Source: JAVXGM01 sp036657395
GTDB taxonomy: Bacteria > Bacillota > Clostridia > Peptostreptococcales > Anaerovoracaceae
NCBI GenBank assembly: GCA_036657395.1
Contig: JAVXGM010000008.1
Location: 36,417-100,416, forward strand
Length of the DNA stretch: 64,000 nucleotides
Direction: 5' to 3'
Shown here: positions 26,404-36,256 of the stretch, one piece after another
How the letters are laid out: the number at the start of each line of letters is the position of its first letter
Position numbering within the stretch: position 1 is the first letter of the stretch
Made by a program: the position numbers and the translations under genes
Notes under the pieces: model-generated
The model's input: only the letters and a program-made list of their open reading frames with translations
Databases searched by the model: none
What the model was told of the DNA's origin: nothing

Positions 26404-26916
26404 ATGGAGGTTTATACAGGACTGATTGAATTCGGTTGGACATCAGTTATGATCGTAATCAACCTTGTTATTTTATATTTAATCTTAAAGCGTTTCTTCT
26501 TTAAGAAAATTCGAAAATTTATGCTAGATAGACAAGATGCAGTAAAAGATGCTTTTGATGCAGCAGAAGCAATCAATAATAAAGCAGACCTTAAAATGAA
26601 TGACTATAATAAGAAGATTGCTGACGTAAAGCAGGAGAGCCGGGAAATTATTAAAAACGCTAAAATAAAGGCAGAGTCTCAGGCCAAAGAAATCATAGAC
26701 GAGGCAACACAAAATGCTGCAACTATGATGGTAGCGGCAGAAAAACAGATAAAGAGAGAAAAGGAAAAAACCATATCCGAGATGAAAGGGCAGGTGGCTG
26801 CACTTGCACTTCTTGCGGCGGAAAAAATTGTAGAAAGAGAAATTGCAATTGTTGGCCAAGATCAGATAGTGGAAGAAATTATTGAAGAGGCAGGTACATC
26901 TAAATGGCAGAGTTAA
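26404..26916 (+). CDS. atpF: ATP synthase Fo subunit b
   Basis: A 170-residue protein with one N-terminal membrane helix (about 12-33) followed by RFFFKKIRKFMLDRQ and a long charged coiled coil, as expected for the peripheral stalk. The ribosome binding site AAGGAGGAG is strong. It overlaps atpH by 13 bases. Confidence 0.95.
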   Translation: MEVYTGLIEFGWTSVMIVINLVILYLILKRFFFKKIRKFMLDRQDAVKDAFDAAEAINNKADLKMNDYNKKIADVKQESREIIKNAKIKAESQAKEIIDEATQNAATMMVAAEKQIKREKEKTISEMKGQVAALALLAAEKIVEREIAIVGQDQIVEEIIEEAGTSKWQS

Positions 26917-27443
26917 CCATTGATTTGACTTATGGCAATGCTTTATATCAAGCTGCTACAGAGACAAATAAAAGGGATATTATCTTAGACGAAGGCTGTC
27001 AGGTTCTTGGCATATTAGAACAAGAGCTTGATTTATTCAGTCTTATTAATAATCCGGTTATTTCCGCAAAAGATAAGAAAGAAATCCTGAAAAATATTTT
27101 TCAAGGGAGAATTTGCCTTGAGCTTTTAAACCTGCTCTATGTGTTAGTAGATAAAGGCAGAACTAGACATTTCCCTAAGATTATTAACGTCTATAAAGAC
27201 ATGTTAAATCATGAGGAAGGCTGTGCTTATGGAACCATATATTCTGTTCAACCACTGAAAGAAGATCAGTTGAAGAAATTTGAAGAGAAAGTAAGCAAGT
27301 TGTTACAGAATAAGGTGAAACTAGAGAATAACATTGATCCCAAGCTTATAGGTGGCGTTAAGATTTTAGTGGATGGTCGTATCATTGACGCATCAATTAG
27401 AAAAAGATTTGATGCCTTGGGAAGCAAGATAATCAACGGATAG
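26904..27443 (+). CDS. atpH: ATP synthase F1 subunit delta
   Basis: A 179-residue soluble subunit linking F1 to the b stalk. The helical N-terminal domain (YGNALYQAA) and the C-terminal signature IGGVKILVDGRIIDASIRKR near residues 149-168 are standard. It starts inside the end of atpF and is translationally coupled. Confidence 0.94.
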   Translation: MAELTIDLTYGNALYQAATETNKRDIILDEGCQVLGILEQELDLFSLINNPVISAKDKKEILKNIFQGRICLELLNLLYVLVDKGRTRHFPKIINVYKDMLNHEEGCAYGTIYSVQPLKEDQLKKFEEKVSKLLQNKVKLENNIDPKLIGGVKILVDGRIIDASIRKRFDALGSKIING

Positions 27444-27458
27444 AGAGGAGATGGCTAA

Positions 27459-28973
27459 ATGAATATAAAGCCAGAAGAAATAAGCGCTGTCATAAAAGAA
27501 CAAATAAAAAATTATGAGAATCAAATGGATGTTTCTAATTTTGGAACGGTCATTCAAGTTGGTGATGGTATCGCTAGAGTGTATGGGCTTGATGAATGTA
27601 TGGCTGGAGAACTTTTAGAATTTCCTGGAGATACTTTTGGAATGGCACTTAACCTAGAAGAAGATAACGTCGGTGCCGTAGTTCTCGGCTCTGATAGAGA
27701 AATTAAAGAAGGGGATATAGTCAAACCCACAGGTAGAGTTGTGGAGGTTCCAGTAGGGCCGGAAATGATAGGCCGTGTTGTAAACGCATTAGGTCAACCC
27801 CTTGATGGAAAAGGGTCCATAAAGGCAGCCCAGCACAGACCTATAGAATACCCGGCGCCAGGAGTATTACAAAGACATTCAGTAAATCAACCTTTACAGA
27901 CGGGAATCAAAGCAATAGATTCAATGATACCTATCGGAAAGGGTCAAAGAGAGTTGATTATCGGTGACAGGCAAACAGGGAAAACGGCCATAGCTATTGA
28001 TACTATTCTAAATCAAAAAGAAGAAGATGTAATCTGTATTTACGTAGCCATTGGTCAAAAGCAGTCAACTGTAGCTCAGTTAGTCCAAACACTAGAAAAT
28101 AAAGGGGCCATGGAATATACCGTTGTTGTTGCAGCGACAGCATCAGAGGTTGCACCCCTTCAATACATTTCACCTTACGCAGGGTGCGCTATTGGCGAAT
28201 ACTTTATGTATGAAGGAAAACATGTACTTATTGTTTATGATGATTTGTCCAAGCATGCAGTTGCTTATCGTGCAATGTCACTATTGCTACGAAGACCGCC
28301 AGGTCGAGAAGCTTATCCGGGAGATGTCTTTTATCTTCACAGCAGACTTCTCGAACGTGCAGCTAAGCTTTCAGATAAACTGGGTGGCGGCTCTATTACG
28401 GCATTGCCTATTATTGAAACCCAGGCAGGAGATGTATCTGCATATATACCTACAAATGTAATTTCCATTACTGATGGACAGATATTCCTGGAATCAGAAT
28501 TATTTTTTTCTGGGCAAAGACCAGCTGTAAATGCCGGCATTTCAGTATCTCGTGTAGGCGGTAATGCACAGATTAAGGCCATGAAAAAAGTTTCAAGTAA
28601 GATTAAATTAGAATTAGCCCAGTATAGAGAATTGGCTAACTTTTCTCAATTCGGTTCCGACGTGGATCAGGATACAAAAAACAGGCTAGAGCACGGTGAA
28701 ATCCTTATGGAGGTTTTGAAACAGCCACAATATCAGCCTATCTGCATAGAAAACCAAGTGGTGATTATTTACGCAGCGATTAATGGTTATATGGCAGATC
28801 TTGAGGTAGCTCAGGTAAAACCATTTGAAAAAGCCTTATTTGAATATATGGATACACATTGTAGAGAAGTAAAAAAATCCATTAAAGAAAAAGGCGAGAT
28901 TGATGAAGAGACAGAAGGAAAATTAAAAGAGGCCATTACAGCTTGTAAAGCCTTATTTACTACATTGGTTTAA
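27459..28973 (+). CDS. atpA: ATP synthase F1 subunit alpha
   Basis: A 504-residue subunit with Walker A GDRQTGKTAIA near residue 170, LIVYDDLSKHAVAYR near 266, RPPGREAYPGDVFYLHSRLLER near 282, and the family signature PAVNAGISVSRVGG near residue 362. Alpha forms the non-catalytic nucleotide sites and contributes the arginine finger. Normal length; GAGAGGAG ribosome binding site. Confidence 0.98.
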   Translation: MNIKPEEISAVIKEQIKNYENQMDVSNFGTVIQVGDGIARVYGLDECMAGELLEFPGDTFGMALNLEEDNVGAVVLGSDREIKEGDIVKPTGRVVEVPVGPEMIGRVVNALGQPLDGKGSIKAAQHRPIEYPAPGVLQRHSVNQPLQTGIKAIDSMIPIGKGQRELIIGDRQTGKTAIAIDTILNQKEEDVICIYVAIGQKQSTVAQLVQTLENKGAMEYTVVVAATASEVAPLQYISPYAGCAIGEYFMYEGKHVLIVYDDLSKHAVAYRAMSLLLRRPPGREAYPGDVFYLHSRLLERAAKLSDKLGGGSITALPIIETQAGDVSAYIPTNVISITDGQIFLESELFFSGQRPAVNAGISVSRVGGNAQIKAMKKVSSKIKLELAQYRELANFSQFGSDVDQDTKNRLEHGEILMEVLKQPQYQPICIENQVVIIYAAINGYMADLEVAQVKPFEKALFEYMDTHCREVKKSIKEKGEIDEETEGKLKEAITACKALFTTLV

Positions 28974-29015
28974 ATTTATAGACTGAACAAATTTTGAAGA
29001 GAAGGGGGTGAGATA

Positions 29016-29882
29016 ATGGCGACAAGCAGTATGCAAGATATAAAGCGGAGAATAAAAAGTGTTAATAGTACAGAGCATATCACCAATGCAATGAAATTAG
29101 TTTCTGCAGGCAAACTTAGAAAAGCCAAAGTCACCTTTCAAAAGACAAATGAAAACTTTCACTATATTACCCATTCTATTGCAGAAATTTTCAATAATAG
29201 CAGTGAGATTCCAAAGCATTTTCTTGAGGGAAATAGGGAAATTAAAACCACTTGTTATATTATTGTGACAAGCTGTAAAGGACTGTGTGGAGGCTTTAAT
29301 ACCAATATTATTAAGGAAGCTGAAAAAGAAATCTTAGAGGATTGGGAAAAGCCAGTAATCATAGCCATTGGCACCAAAGGCAAAGAGTATTTTGAGAAGC
29401 GAGGTTACGACATTTATAGCGAATATCTAGCTCCACCAGAGAATATTTCTTTCCTAGAGACAAAAGAGATGAGTAGGCCAATTATCGACATGTACAATTC
29501 AGGTGAGATAGATGAAGTGGTATTGATTTATACTGCATTTATCAGCAGCATGGAGCAGGAAGTGAAGAATGTCACCTTGCTACCATTCAAAATTGACAAG
29601 GATCCTGAAATTATGAAAATAGATAAAATTGTAGAATATGAGCCATCAGTAGAACAAGTTTTTAACTACTTGGTTCCTAAATACGTGGAGATGATGATTT
29701 ATGCTGCATTGGTAGAATCTGCCACCTGTGAGCATGCAGCTAGGCGTGTGGCAATGGAAAGTGCCACAGATAATGCTAGGGATATGCTTGATAAATTATC
29801 ACTGTACTATAACAGAGCAAGACAATCTGCAATTACTGACGAAATTATTGAAATCGTAGCTGGATCAGAAGTGCAGAAATGA
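29016..29882 (+). CDS. atpG: ATP synthase F1 subunit gamma
   Basis: A 288-residue central-stalk subunit. N-terminal MQDIKRRIKSVNSTEHITNAMKLVS-type helix, a central SCKGLCGGFN segment near residue 86, and the C-terminal family signature ATDNARDMLDKLSLYYNRAR near residues 250-269 are all visible. It rotates inside the alpha-beta hexamer. Normal length. Confidence 0.97.
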   Translation: MATSSMQDIKRRIKSVNSTEHITNAMKLVSAGKLRKAKVTFQKTNENFHYITHSIAEIFNNSSEIPKHFLEGNREIKTTCYIIVTSCKGLCGGFNTNIIKEAEKEILEDWEKPVIIAIGTKGKEYFEKRGYDIYSEYLAPPENISFLETKEMSRPIIDMYNSGEIDEVVLIYTAFISSMEQEVKNVTLLPFKIDKDPEIMKIDKIVEYEPSVEQVFNYLVPKYVEMMIYAALVESATCEHAARRVAMESATDNARDMLDKLSLYYNRARQSAITDEIIEIVAGSEVQK

Positions 29883-29895
29883 TGAGGAGGAAAAT

Positions 29896-31287
29896 ATGGG
29901 CAAAGGAATAATACATCAGATTATTGGGCCTGTAATCGATATAAAATTTAGTCCGGAGGAAATGCCAGAACTGCTAAACGCCATTAACATTGACTTTAAA
30001 GGTAAAGTCATCGTTACAGAAGTGGCCCAACATATTGGAGATGACGTAGTCCGGTGTGTAGCTTTATCATCTACAGATGGCTTGAAAAGAGGCATGGAGG
30101 CTATAGATACAAATGGACCTATTCGTGTTCCTGTAGGTGAAAAGGTCTTAGGTAGAATGTTTAATGTTATTGGCGAGACCATTGACGAGAAAGGTCCTGT
30201 GGGGACAGACCTTAGAGCAGATATACATCGTCAGGCGCCTACCTTTGAAGAACAGGATACTACAGCTCAAATATTTGAAACAGGCATTAAAGTAATTGAT
30301 TTAATCGCACCATACACAAGAGGTGGTAAGGTTGGGTTATTCGGTGGTGCTGGAGTAGGCAAAACCGTACTTATTCAAGAACTGATTAATAATATTGCCA
30401 AAGAGCATGGGGGTATATCTGTTTTTGCAGGTGTAGGGGAACGTACAAGAGAAGGCAATGACCTTTATTATGAAATGATTGAATCTGGAGTTATTAAGAA
30501 AACCGCTATGGTCTTTGGCCAAATGAATGAACCCCCAGGGGCTAGAATGAGAGTTGCTCTATCGGGTCTTACCATGGCTGAATATTTCAGAGATCAAGCA
30601 GGTCAGGATGTACTTCTTTTCATTGATAACATATTTAGATTTACCCAAGCAGGCTCCGAAGTATCCGCACTTCTTGGGCGTGTTCCTTCGGCAGTAGGAT
30701 ATCAGCCTACATTGGCCACAGAGATGGGTGCGCTTCAGGAAAGGATAACTTCTACAAAGAAGGGATCAATCACGTCTGTACAGGCGATTTACGTCCCTGC
30801 TGACGACCTGACAGATCCAGCACCGGCTACAACATTTGCCCATTTAGATGCAACCACTGTACTTTCCCGTGCAATTACAGAACTGGGCATTTATCCGGCA
30901 GTTGATCCACTAGAATCTACATCCAGAATCATGGATCCTTTGATTTTAGGTGATGAGCATTACAACACAGCCAGAGGAGTGCAAGAAGTATTACAAAGAT
31001 ATAAAGATTTGCAAGACATCATTGCCATTTTAGGTATGGATGAATTGGCTGATTCTGATAAATTGGTAGTATCAAGAGCCAGAAAAATACAAAGGTTTTT
31101 GTCACAGCCTTTCAGCGTAGCTGAGCAATTTACTGGCAGCCCAGGAAAATACTTACCACTAAAGGAAACTGTAAGAGGCTTCAAAGAGATACTCGATGGA
31201 ACCCACGATCAGATTCCTGAATCTATGTTCTTGTTTGCAGGTGGCATAGAAGAGGTTATGGAAAGGTTTGAGAAGGAAAATGGGTAA
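29896..31287 (+). CDS. atpD: ATP synthase F1 subunit beta
   Basis: A 463-residue catalytic subunit. P-loop GGAGVGKTVLI near residue 150, catalytic Glu in GVGERTREGNDLY near 182, Walker B VLLFIDNIFRFTQAGSE near 237, the DELSEED-like region here DELADSDK near residue 378, and the PSAVGYQPTLATEMG segment. All catalytic residues are present. The regulatory loop lacks some acidic residues of E. coli DELSEED, which is common among clostridia. Overlaps atpC by 8 bases. Confidence 0.98.
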   Translation: MGKGIIHQIIGPVIDIKFSPEEMPELLNAINIDFKGKVIVTEVAQHIGDDVVRCVALSSTDGLKRGMEAIDTNGPIRVPVGEKVLGRMFNVIGETIDEKGPVGTDLRADIHRQAPTFEEQDTTAQIFETGIKVIDLIAPYTRGGKVGLFGGAGVGKTVLIQELINNIAKEHGGISVFAGVGERTREGNDLYYEMIESGVIKKTAMVFGQMNEPPGARMRVALSGLTMAEYFRDQAGQDVLLFIDNIFRFTQAGSEVSALLGRVPSAVGYQPTLATEMGALQERITSTKKGSITSVQAIYVPADDLTDPAPATTFAHLDATTVLSRAITELGIYPAVDPLESTSRIMDPLILGDEHYNTARGVQEVLQRYKDLQDIIAILGMDELADSDKLVVSRARKIQRFLSQPFSVAEQFTGSPGKYLPLKETVRGFKEILDGTHDQIPESMFLFAGGIEEVMERFEKENG

Positions 31288-31714
31288 TTTGGTCAAATTA
31301 GAAATCATTACCCCATCAAGAGTTTTTTATCGTGGCAAGGTCAACTTAGTCATTGTCACCACACTTGAAGGGGATGAAGGATTTATGGCAGGCCATCTAT
31401 GGGCATGTAAACTCCTTGATATTAGTGAACTTTGGATACAAGAAGAGGGCAAGAGTAATCAAGAGTTTAAAGTTGCAGCAATAGCTGGAGGTTTTATTGA
31501 TGTAAAGGATAGCATTATTATTTATACAGATGCTGCCGAATGGTCACAGGACATTGATATGGAACGTGTCCTAAGCGAAAAAGCAAGAGCCGAAGATTGG
31601 CTTACCACAGATACTAAGCATGATCCAAATGAGATTGCCCAGGCGAAGATTGCAATTAACAAGGCTCTCACTAGAATGAATGTGGCAGAAGGTGGAGCAA
31701 GGAGAAAGAGATAG
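31280..31714 (+). CDS. atpC: ATP synthase F1 subunit epsilon
   Basis: A 144-residue subunit with the N-terminal beta sandwich (LEIITPSRVFYRGKVNLV, then GDEGFMAGH) and a C-terminal helical hairpin, which can inhibit the enzyme in other bacteria. I start it at ATG 31280, inside the last codons of atpD and a few bases after AAGGA, rather than at an in-frame upstream codon at 31268 that would add only MRRK. It ends the F1Fo genes; a hydrogenase-associated regulator gene follows without a gap. Confidence 0.93.
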   Translation: MGNLVKLEIITPSRVFYRGKVNLVIVTTLEGDEGFMAGHLWACKLLDISELWIQEEGKSNQEFKVAAIAGGFIDVKDSIIIYTDAAEWSQDIDMERVLSEKARAEDWLTTDTKHDPNEIAQAKIAINKALTRMNVAEGGARRKR

Positions 31715-31962
31715 TGATGGATACAAGAACAGCATTAATTGGCATTGTGGTTGAAGATGGACAAGGAGTTGACCAATTGAACGCTTTGCTACACCAATAC
31801 AAAAAATATATTATCGGTCGAATGGGAGTTCCCCACCCTTCAAAGGAAATTTCAATTATTAGTGTGGCCATCGATGCACCCTTGGATATTACCAGTGCCT
31901 TATCAGGGAAATTAGGAGCATTAAAAGGAGTAAACACAAAGACTATATATGCAAAAGCATAG
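31714..31962 (+). CDS. TM1266-type iron-only hydrogenase system regulator
   Basis: An 82-residue protein of the small ACT/NikR-like family named after Thermotoga TM1266, annotated as a putative regulator of iron-only hydrogenase systems. The match is clear from the opening RTALIGIVVEDGQGVDQLN, the central YIIGRMGVPHPSKEISIISV and the closing ALSGKLGALKGV segments. No DNA-binding motif is visible. The start is either GTG 31714, well spaced from AGGAG, or ATG 31717. It lies at the end of the atp operon and converges with hydCBA, so it has neighbours from both energy systems. Confidence 0.85.
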   Translation: MMDTRTALIGIVVEDGQGVDQLNALLHQYKKYIIGRMGVPHPSKEISIISVAIDAPLDITSALSGKLGALKGVNTKTIYAKA

Positions 31963-32038
31963 TTGATTATTTTTTTTATGAGAGTTAGTTTATTGAAAAT
32001 GATATTCCTATAAAAAAGATTGTTTAAACCATAAACCA

Positions 32039-32085
32039 AAAGAGCTGAACCACATAAATGTTCATGTGATCCAGCTCTTTTTTAG
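32039..32085. terminator. Bidirectional terminator between atp and hyd operons
   Basis: AGAGCTG (32041-32047) pairs with CAGCTCT (32072-32078) and the stem continues with two mismatches through ACCACAT/ATGTGAT. It has A residues before and a T tract after, so it can stop transcription from both sides between convergent operons. Confidence 0.8.
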
Positions 32086-32097
32086 TATTCTCTTAAT

Positions 32098-33840
32098 TTA
32101 ATCTTCGTAATTTCCTCTTTTGTGATAGTGGGTGTGAAGAAGTTCATGTGACTTCTTTCCACCAGCCATTCCAAGGAATTCCTTGTACAGCTTTTTAACT
32201 GTTGGATTGTTGTGAGACTTACGAATATAAGTATTTCTATCTTCTTTGTATAAGCCCTTTGCACGTTCTTCTCTGATATCTATCCAGTTTCGTACATCGG
32301 ATAATTGTAGAGGCTGACCTCCACCGTTAATGCAGCCACCAGGGCAAGCCATGATCTCAATAAAGTGGAATTCTTCTCCAGCTTTAATGGCATCCATAAG
32401 CTTTCTTGCATTGCCAAGGCCGTGGGCAACAGCAGCTCTTACCTTTAAATCGGCGATTTCAATTGTAGCAATCTTGATTCCCTCAAGACCTCTGACTTCT
32501 TCATATTCAAAGTTATCAGCAGAAGAATCGTTAAGAATATCAGCAACAGTTCTAAGGGCAGCCTCCATAACACCTCCTGTAGTGCCAAAGATTACTCCCG
32601 CACCAGATGCGCCACCAAAAGGACTATCAAAATCACTATCCCCAAGATCAGGGAAATCAATACCAACGTCGTAGATCATCTTACTAAGCTCTCGAGTAGT
32701 TATTACAACATCAACATCCTTAAGTCCATTTTCCTTCATTTCTGGACGGTTAGATTCAAACTTCTTTGCAGTACAAGGCATAACTGATACCACGAAAATT
32801 TTATCAGGATCAATGCCTGATTTTTGCGCATAGAATGTCTTTAATATTGCACCAAACATTTGGTGAGGTGATTTACAGCTAGACAAGTTGTCAAGCATAT
32901 CTGGGTAATTGTGTTCACAGAATTTAATCCAACCCGGAGAGCAAGATGTGATAAGTGGTAATACACCGCCGCCTCTTACTCTGTCAATTAGTTCAGCACC
33001 TTCTTCCATGATCGTAAGGTCGGCGCCAGTATCTGTATCAAATACCTTGTTAAATCCAAGCATTCTAAGGGCAGTGACCATTTTTCCTGTAACAACTGAC
33101 CCAATAGGCATTTCAAAGTCTTCGCCAAGGGCAACTCTTACTGCAGGTGCAGTTTGCACAATAACATATTTATCAGGATCGTTAAGGGCGTCCCATACTT
33201 CCTGAGTATTATCTTTTTCATGGAGAGCGCCAACGGGGCACACATTAATGCACTGACCGCAATTTACACAAGGTGTATCTTTTAACGCCTTATTAAATGG
33301 AGCAGCAATTTCTGTTTCAAAGCCTCTATTAATAGTATCTATAACAGAAACAGTCTGAACGTTCTTACACACACTGACACATCTTCTGCATAATATGCAT
33401 TTATTAGGATCACGAACAATAGATTGACCTACATCAAGAGGCATCTTTTTTTGTTCGCCTTCAAAACGCACAGTATCAACAGACAATTTGTTGGCCAGAG
33501 TCTGTAGTTCACAGTCCATCCAACTTCGTGTACATGTTTGACACATGGAGTTATGATTGGAAAGAATCAGTTCTAAGTTGACCTTTCTAGCCTCCATAAC
33601 CTTTGGTGTATGGGTAAATACCTCCATACCTTCGCTTACAGGGTGTACGCAGGATGCCTGCAAGGCTTTACCACCTTTTACCTCTACGATACACATTCTG
33701 CAACAGCCCAATTCACTTACATCCTTTAAGAAACATAAGGTGGGGATAGTGATGTTAATTTCCTTTGCCGCTTCAAGAATCGTATAATTCTCAGGAACGT
33801 AAAGTTTTATTCCGTCTATGGTTATATGTACTTTATTCAT
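32098..33840 (-). CDS. hydA: [FeFe]-hydrogenase catalytic subunit of bifurcating HydABC
   Basis: A 580-residue iron hydrogenase. Order: N-terminal [2Fe-2S] domain with Cys spaced as LGCCRMC plus flanking Cys (about 34-62); a His/Cys [4Fe-4S] site in HNSMCQTCTRSWMDC; two ferredoxin clusters CILCRRCVSVC and CVNCGQCINVC; then the H-cluster domain with TSCSPGWIKFC, MPCTAKKFE and ACPGGCINGGGQP, which hold all four cluster cysteines; and a C-terminal small-subunit-like tail. It makes or oxidises H2. With HydB and HydC it likely couples NADH and reduced ferredoxin. Its operon runs hydC-hydB-hydA. HndD is an equivalent name. Confidence 0.95.
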   Translation of the reverse strand: MNKVHITIDGIKLYVPENYTILEAAKEINITIPTLCFLKDVSELGCCRMCIVEVKGGKALQASCVHPVSEGMEVFTHTPKVMEARKVNLELILSNHNSMCQTCTRSWMDCELQTLANKLSVDTVRFEGEQKKMPLDVGQSIVRDPNKCILCRRCVSVCKNVQTVSVIDTINRGFETEIAAPFNKALKDTPCVNCGQCINVCPVGALHEKDNTQEVWDALNDPDKYVIVQTAPAVRVALGEDFEMPIGSVVTGKMVTALRMLGFNKVFDTDTGADLTIMEEGAELIDRVRGGGVLPLITSCSPGWIKFCEHNYPDMLDNLSSCKSPHQMFGAILKTFYAQKSGIDPDKIFVVSVMPCTAKKFESNRPEMKENGLKDVDVVITTRELSKMIYDVGIDFPDLGDSDFDSPFGGASGAGVIFGTTGGVMEAALRTVADILNDSSADNFEYEEVRGLEGIKIATIEIADLKVRAAVAHGLGNARKLMDAIKAGEEFHFIEIMACPGGCINGGGQPLQLSDVRNWIDIREERAKGLYKEDRNTYIRKSHNNPTVKKLYKEFLGMAGGKKSHELLHTHYHKRGNYED

Positions 33841-33857
33841 CTTTCTACTCTCCCTTC

Positions 33858-35744
33858 TTACGCATTCTTCAGTATTGATTTAAATGGACATTTTTCCATG
33901 CAGACTCCACATTTTATGCACTTATTCTGATCAATTTCAAATGGTGTGTCCTTGTCACCAGATATACAGTTGGTTGGGCAGCCTCTCTTACAGATGCTAC
34001 AACGTTTACAAGTGTCTGTATCAATTTTGTATTTAACCATGGATTTACACACACCAGCAGGACACTTTTTGTCTACTACGTGAGCCATATATTCATCTCT
34101 AAAATACTTAATCGTAGAAAGTACAGGGTTTGGCGCCGTTTGGCCAAGTCCACAAAGTGCAGAAGCTTTAATGTTTCTAGCAAGAATTTGTAGCTTATCC
34201 AAATCCTCCACGACCCCTTTACCTTCAGTTATCCTGGTGAGGATTTCAAGCATACGTTTTGTTCCGATTCGACATGGAGGACATTTCCCGCAAGACTCAT
34301 CCACAGTAAATTCAAGGAAGAATCTAGCTAAGTCAACCATACAAGTATCTTCGTCCATAACTATTAGACCGCCTGAGCCCATCATGGAGCCTAGTGCAAT
34401 TAGAGAATCGTAGTCAATAGGCGTATCAAGCTCTGAGGTTGGAATACATCCACCGGATGGACCGCCAGTCTGAGCGGCTTTAAAGGCCTTTCCATTAGGA
34501 ATGCCGCCACCAATATCGTAGACAATCTCTCTTAGGGTAGTGCCCATAGGGATTTCCACAAGACCAGTATTATTGATTTTTCCACCTACAGCAAATACCT
34601 TTGTTCCCTTTGATTTTTCAGTACCAATATTTGAAAACCACTTAGAACCCTTAAGTAGGATTATAGGAATGTTTGCATAAGTTTCTACGTTGTTTAAAAT
34701 AGTTGGCTGTCCAAAAAGCCCTTTTACTGCCGGGAATGGTGGTCGAGGTCTAGGTTCTCCTCGCTTACCTTCCACAGAAGTCATAAGCGCAGTTTCTTCG
34801 CCACAGACAAAAGCACCTGCTCCAAGTCTGATTTCTAAATTAAAATCAAATCCTTTTCCAAAGATATCTTTACCTAAAAGACCGTATTCCTGTGCTTGAC
34901 GGATAGCAATATCTAAACGGGCAACAGCGATAGGATATTCCGCTCTTACATACACATAACCCTGGTCAGCACCGATGGCATAACCGGCAATAGTCATGGC
35001 TTCAATTAATGAATGAGGATCCCCTTCAAGAACCGACCTGTCCATGAAAGCACCCGGATCTCCTTCGTCAGCATTACAGCAAACATACTTCTGTGCAACT
35101 TGCTGGTTAGCTGCAAATCCCCATTTCATACCTGTAGGGAATCCACCACCACCTCGGCCACGAAGCTGAGATGCTTTGATTTCATCGATTACATCCTCAG
35201 GAGCCATTTCAGTCACGGCTTTTTCTAAAGCAAGGTAGCCATCTCTAGCGATGTATTCATCAATACATTCAGGGTTAATTGCACCACAGTTTCTAAGAGC
35301 AACACGCATTTGCTTTGAGAAGAAATCCACACTATCAAGTGCATTGGTAAAGTCTTTCTGGCTTTGATCTCCAGCGGTTAGTCTTTTTACAGGCTTTCCA
35401 TTTTGGATGTGGCTTTCAAAGATTTCACCCACATCCTCTAAAGTTACTTGAACGTACATAATGTGATCAGGATACATCATAATAATAGGTCCTTCAGCAC
35501 AAAGTCCAAAGCATCCTGTCTTTACAATTTTCACCTCGTCCACCAGTTTGTTTACACGGACTAAATCTTCAAGTTTATCAATAATTTTCATTGAGTTAGA
35601 AGAGGTACACCCAGTACCGCCACAAACAAGGACATGAATTCTCCCGCCTTCTTTTGTAGGCTCGGCATCCTTATCTAGTCTAATCATTAAATCAGCGTAT
35701 TTTGCCTCTCTAATGGCTTTTATTTGTTCTATACTTTTAATCAT
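33858..35744 (-). CDS. hydB: HydB, NuoF-like FMN/NADH subunit of bifurcating hydrogenase
   Basis: A 628-residue protein. Domains: N-terminal thioredoxin-like [2Fe-2S] (Cys in CGGTGCTSSN and CFGLCAEGP, about 40-95); a NuoF core with NADH-binding GRGGGGFPTGMKW near residue 198, FMN-binding GAGAYVCGEETAL-type GAGAFVCGEETAL near 307, and the CGKCPPCRIGT cluster near 480; and a C-terminal pair of [4Fe-4S] motifs (CKRCSICKRGC, CIKCGVCMEKC). In HydABC enzymes this subunit carries the bifurcating FMN. Its ribosome binding site includes an unusual run of eight G residues (complement of 35754-35761). Confidence 0.95.
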   Translation of the reverse strand: MIKSIEQIKAIREAKYADLMIRLDKDAEPTKEGGRIHVLVCGGTGCTSSNSMKIIDKLEDLVRVNKLVDEVKIVKTGCFGLCAEGPIIMMYPDHIMYVQVTLEDVGEIFESHIQNGKPVKRLTAGDQSQKDFTNALDSVDFFSKQMRVALRNCGAINPECIDEYIARDGYLALEKAVTEMAPEDVIDEIKASQLRGRGGGGFPTGMKWGFAANQQVAQKYVCCNADEGDPGAFMDRSVLEGDPHSLIEAMTIAGYAIGADQGYVYVRAEYPIAVARLDIAIRQAQEYGLLGKDIFGKGFDFNLEIRLGAGAFVCGEETALMTSVEGKRGEPRPRPPFPAVKGLFGQPTILNNVETYANIPIILLKGSKWFSNIGTEKSKGTKVFAVGGKINNTGLVEIPMGTTLREIVYDIGGGIPNGKAFKAAQTGGPSGGCIPTSELDTPIDYDSLIALGSMMGSGGLIVMDEDTCMVDLARFFLEFTVDESCGKCPPCRIGTKRMLEILTRITEGKGVVEDLDKLQILARNIKASALCGLGQTAPNPVLSTIKYFRDEYMAHVVDKKCPAGVCKSMVKYKIDTDTCKRCSICKRGCPTNCISGDKDTPFEIDQNKCIKCGVCMEKCPFKSILKNA

Positions 35745-35761
35745 ATCTGTCTACCCCCCCC

Positions 35762-36256
35762 TTATAGCTTATCGTATTCATCAAGGATACCGTCTACATC
35801 ATCAGCAATCAACTTGCCGTAAACTTCATCATTGATGGTTACTACAGGAGCAAGACCACAAGCACCGATACAGCGGCATGCATCCAGAGAAAATTTTCCG
35901 TCATCTGAGCATTCTCCAACATCGATGGATAATCTGGTTCTAAACTTATCAAGAATTTCACTTGAGCCTTTTACATAACAGGCGGTTCCCATACACACGT
36001 TGATTTTGTATTTACCCTTAGGGTTAATAGAAAACTGAGTATAAAAACTAACTACGCCATAGACCTCGGCAAGAGGAATATCTAACTGCTTTGAAATTTC
36101 TAGTTGAACTTCCAAGGGAAGGTAGCCGTAAACTTCTTGGGCTTCATGAAGCACAGGGATCAACGCACCACGGGTATCCTTGTACTTGTTTACGATTTTC
36201 TGAAGCTTTTTTGCCTTTTCTTTTGCTTCTGCACATTCCATGCACATTTCGCTCAT
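35762..36256 (-). CDS. hydC: HydC, NuoE-like [2Fe-2S] subunit of bifurcating hydrogenase
   Basis: A 164-residue thioredoxin-like ferredoxin subunit. Cluster ligands are the Cys pairs in CMGTACYVKG and CRCIGACGLAP; RGALIPVLHEAQEVYGYLP and EVYGVVSFYTQFS are NuoE-family hallmarks. I place the start at 36256, 7 bases after an AAAGGAG site, not at the far upstream in-frame codon, whose extra 90 residues would run through a promoter and terminator. The true N-terminus carries two extra Cys (MSEMCMEC) of unknown role. It is first in the operon. Confidence 0.94.
   Translation of the reverse strand: MSEMCMECAEAKEKAKKLQKIVNKYKDTRGALIPVLHEAQEVYGYLPLEVQLEISKQLDIPLAEVYGVVSFYTQFSINPKGKYKINVCMGTACYVKGSSEILDKFRTRLSIDVGECSDDGKFSLDACRCIGACGLAPVVTINDEVYGKLIADDVDGILDEYDKL

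Noticed and set aside
28123..28461. A 112-codon frame overlapping atpA on the same strand
   Set aside because: It is out of frame inside the conserved alpha-subunit gene and shows no independent start signal.
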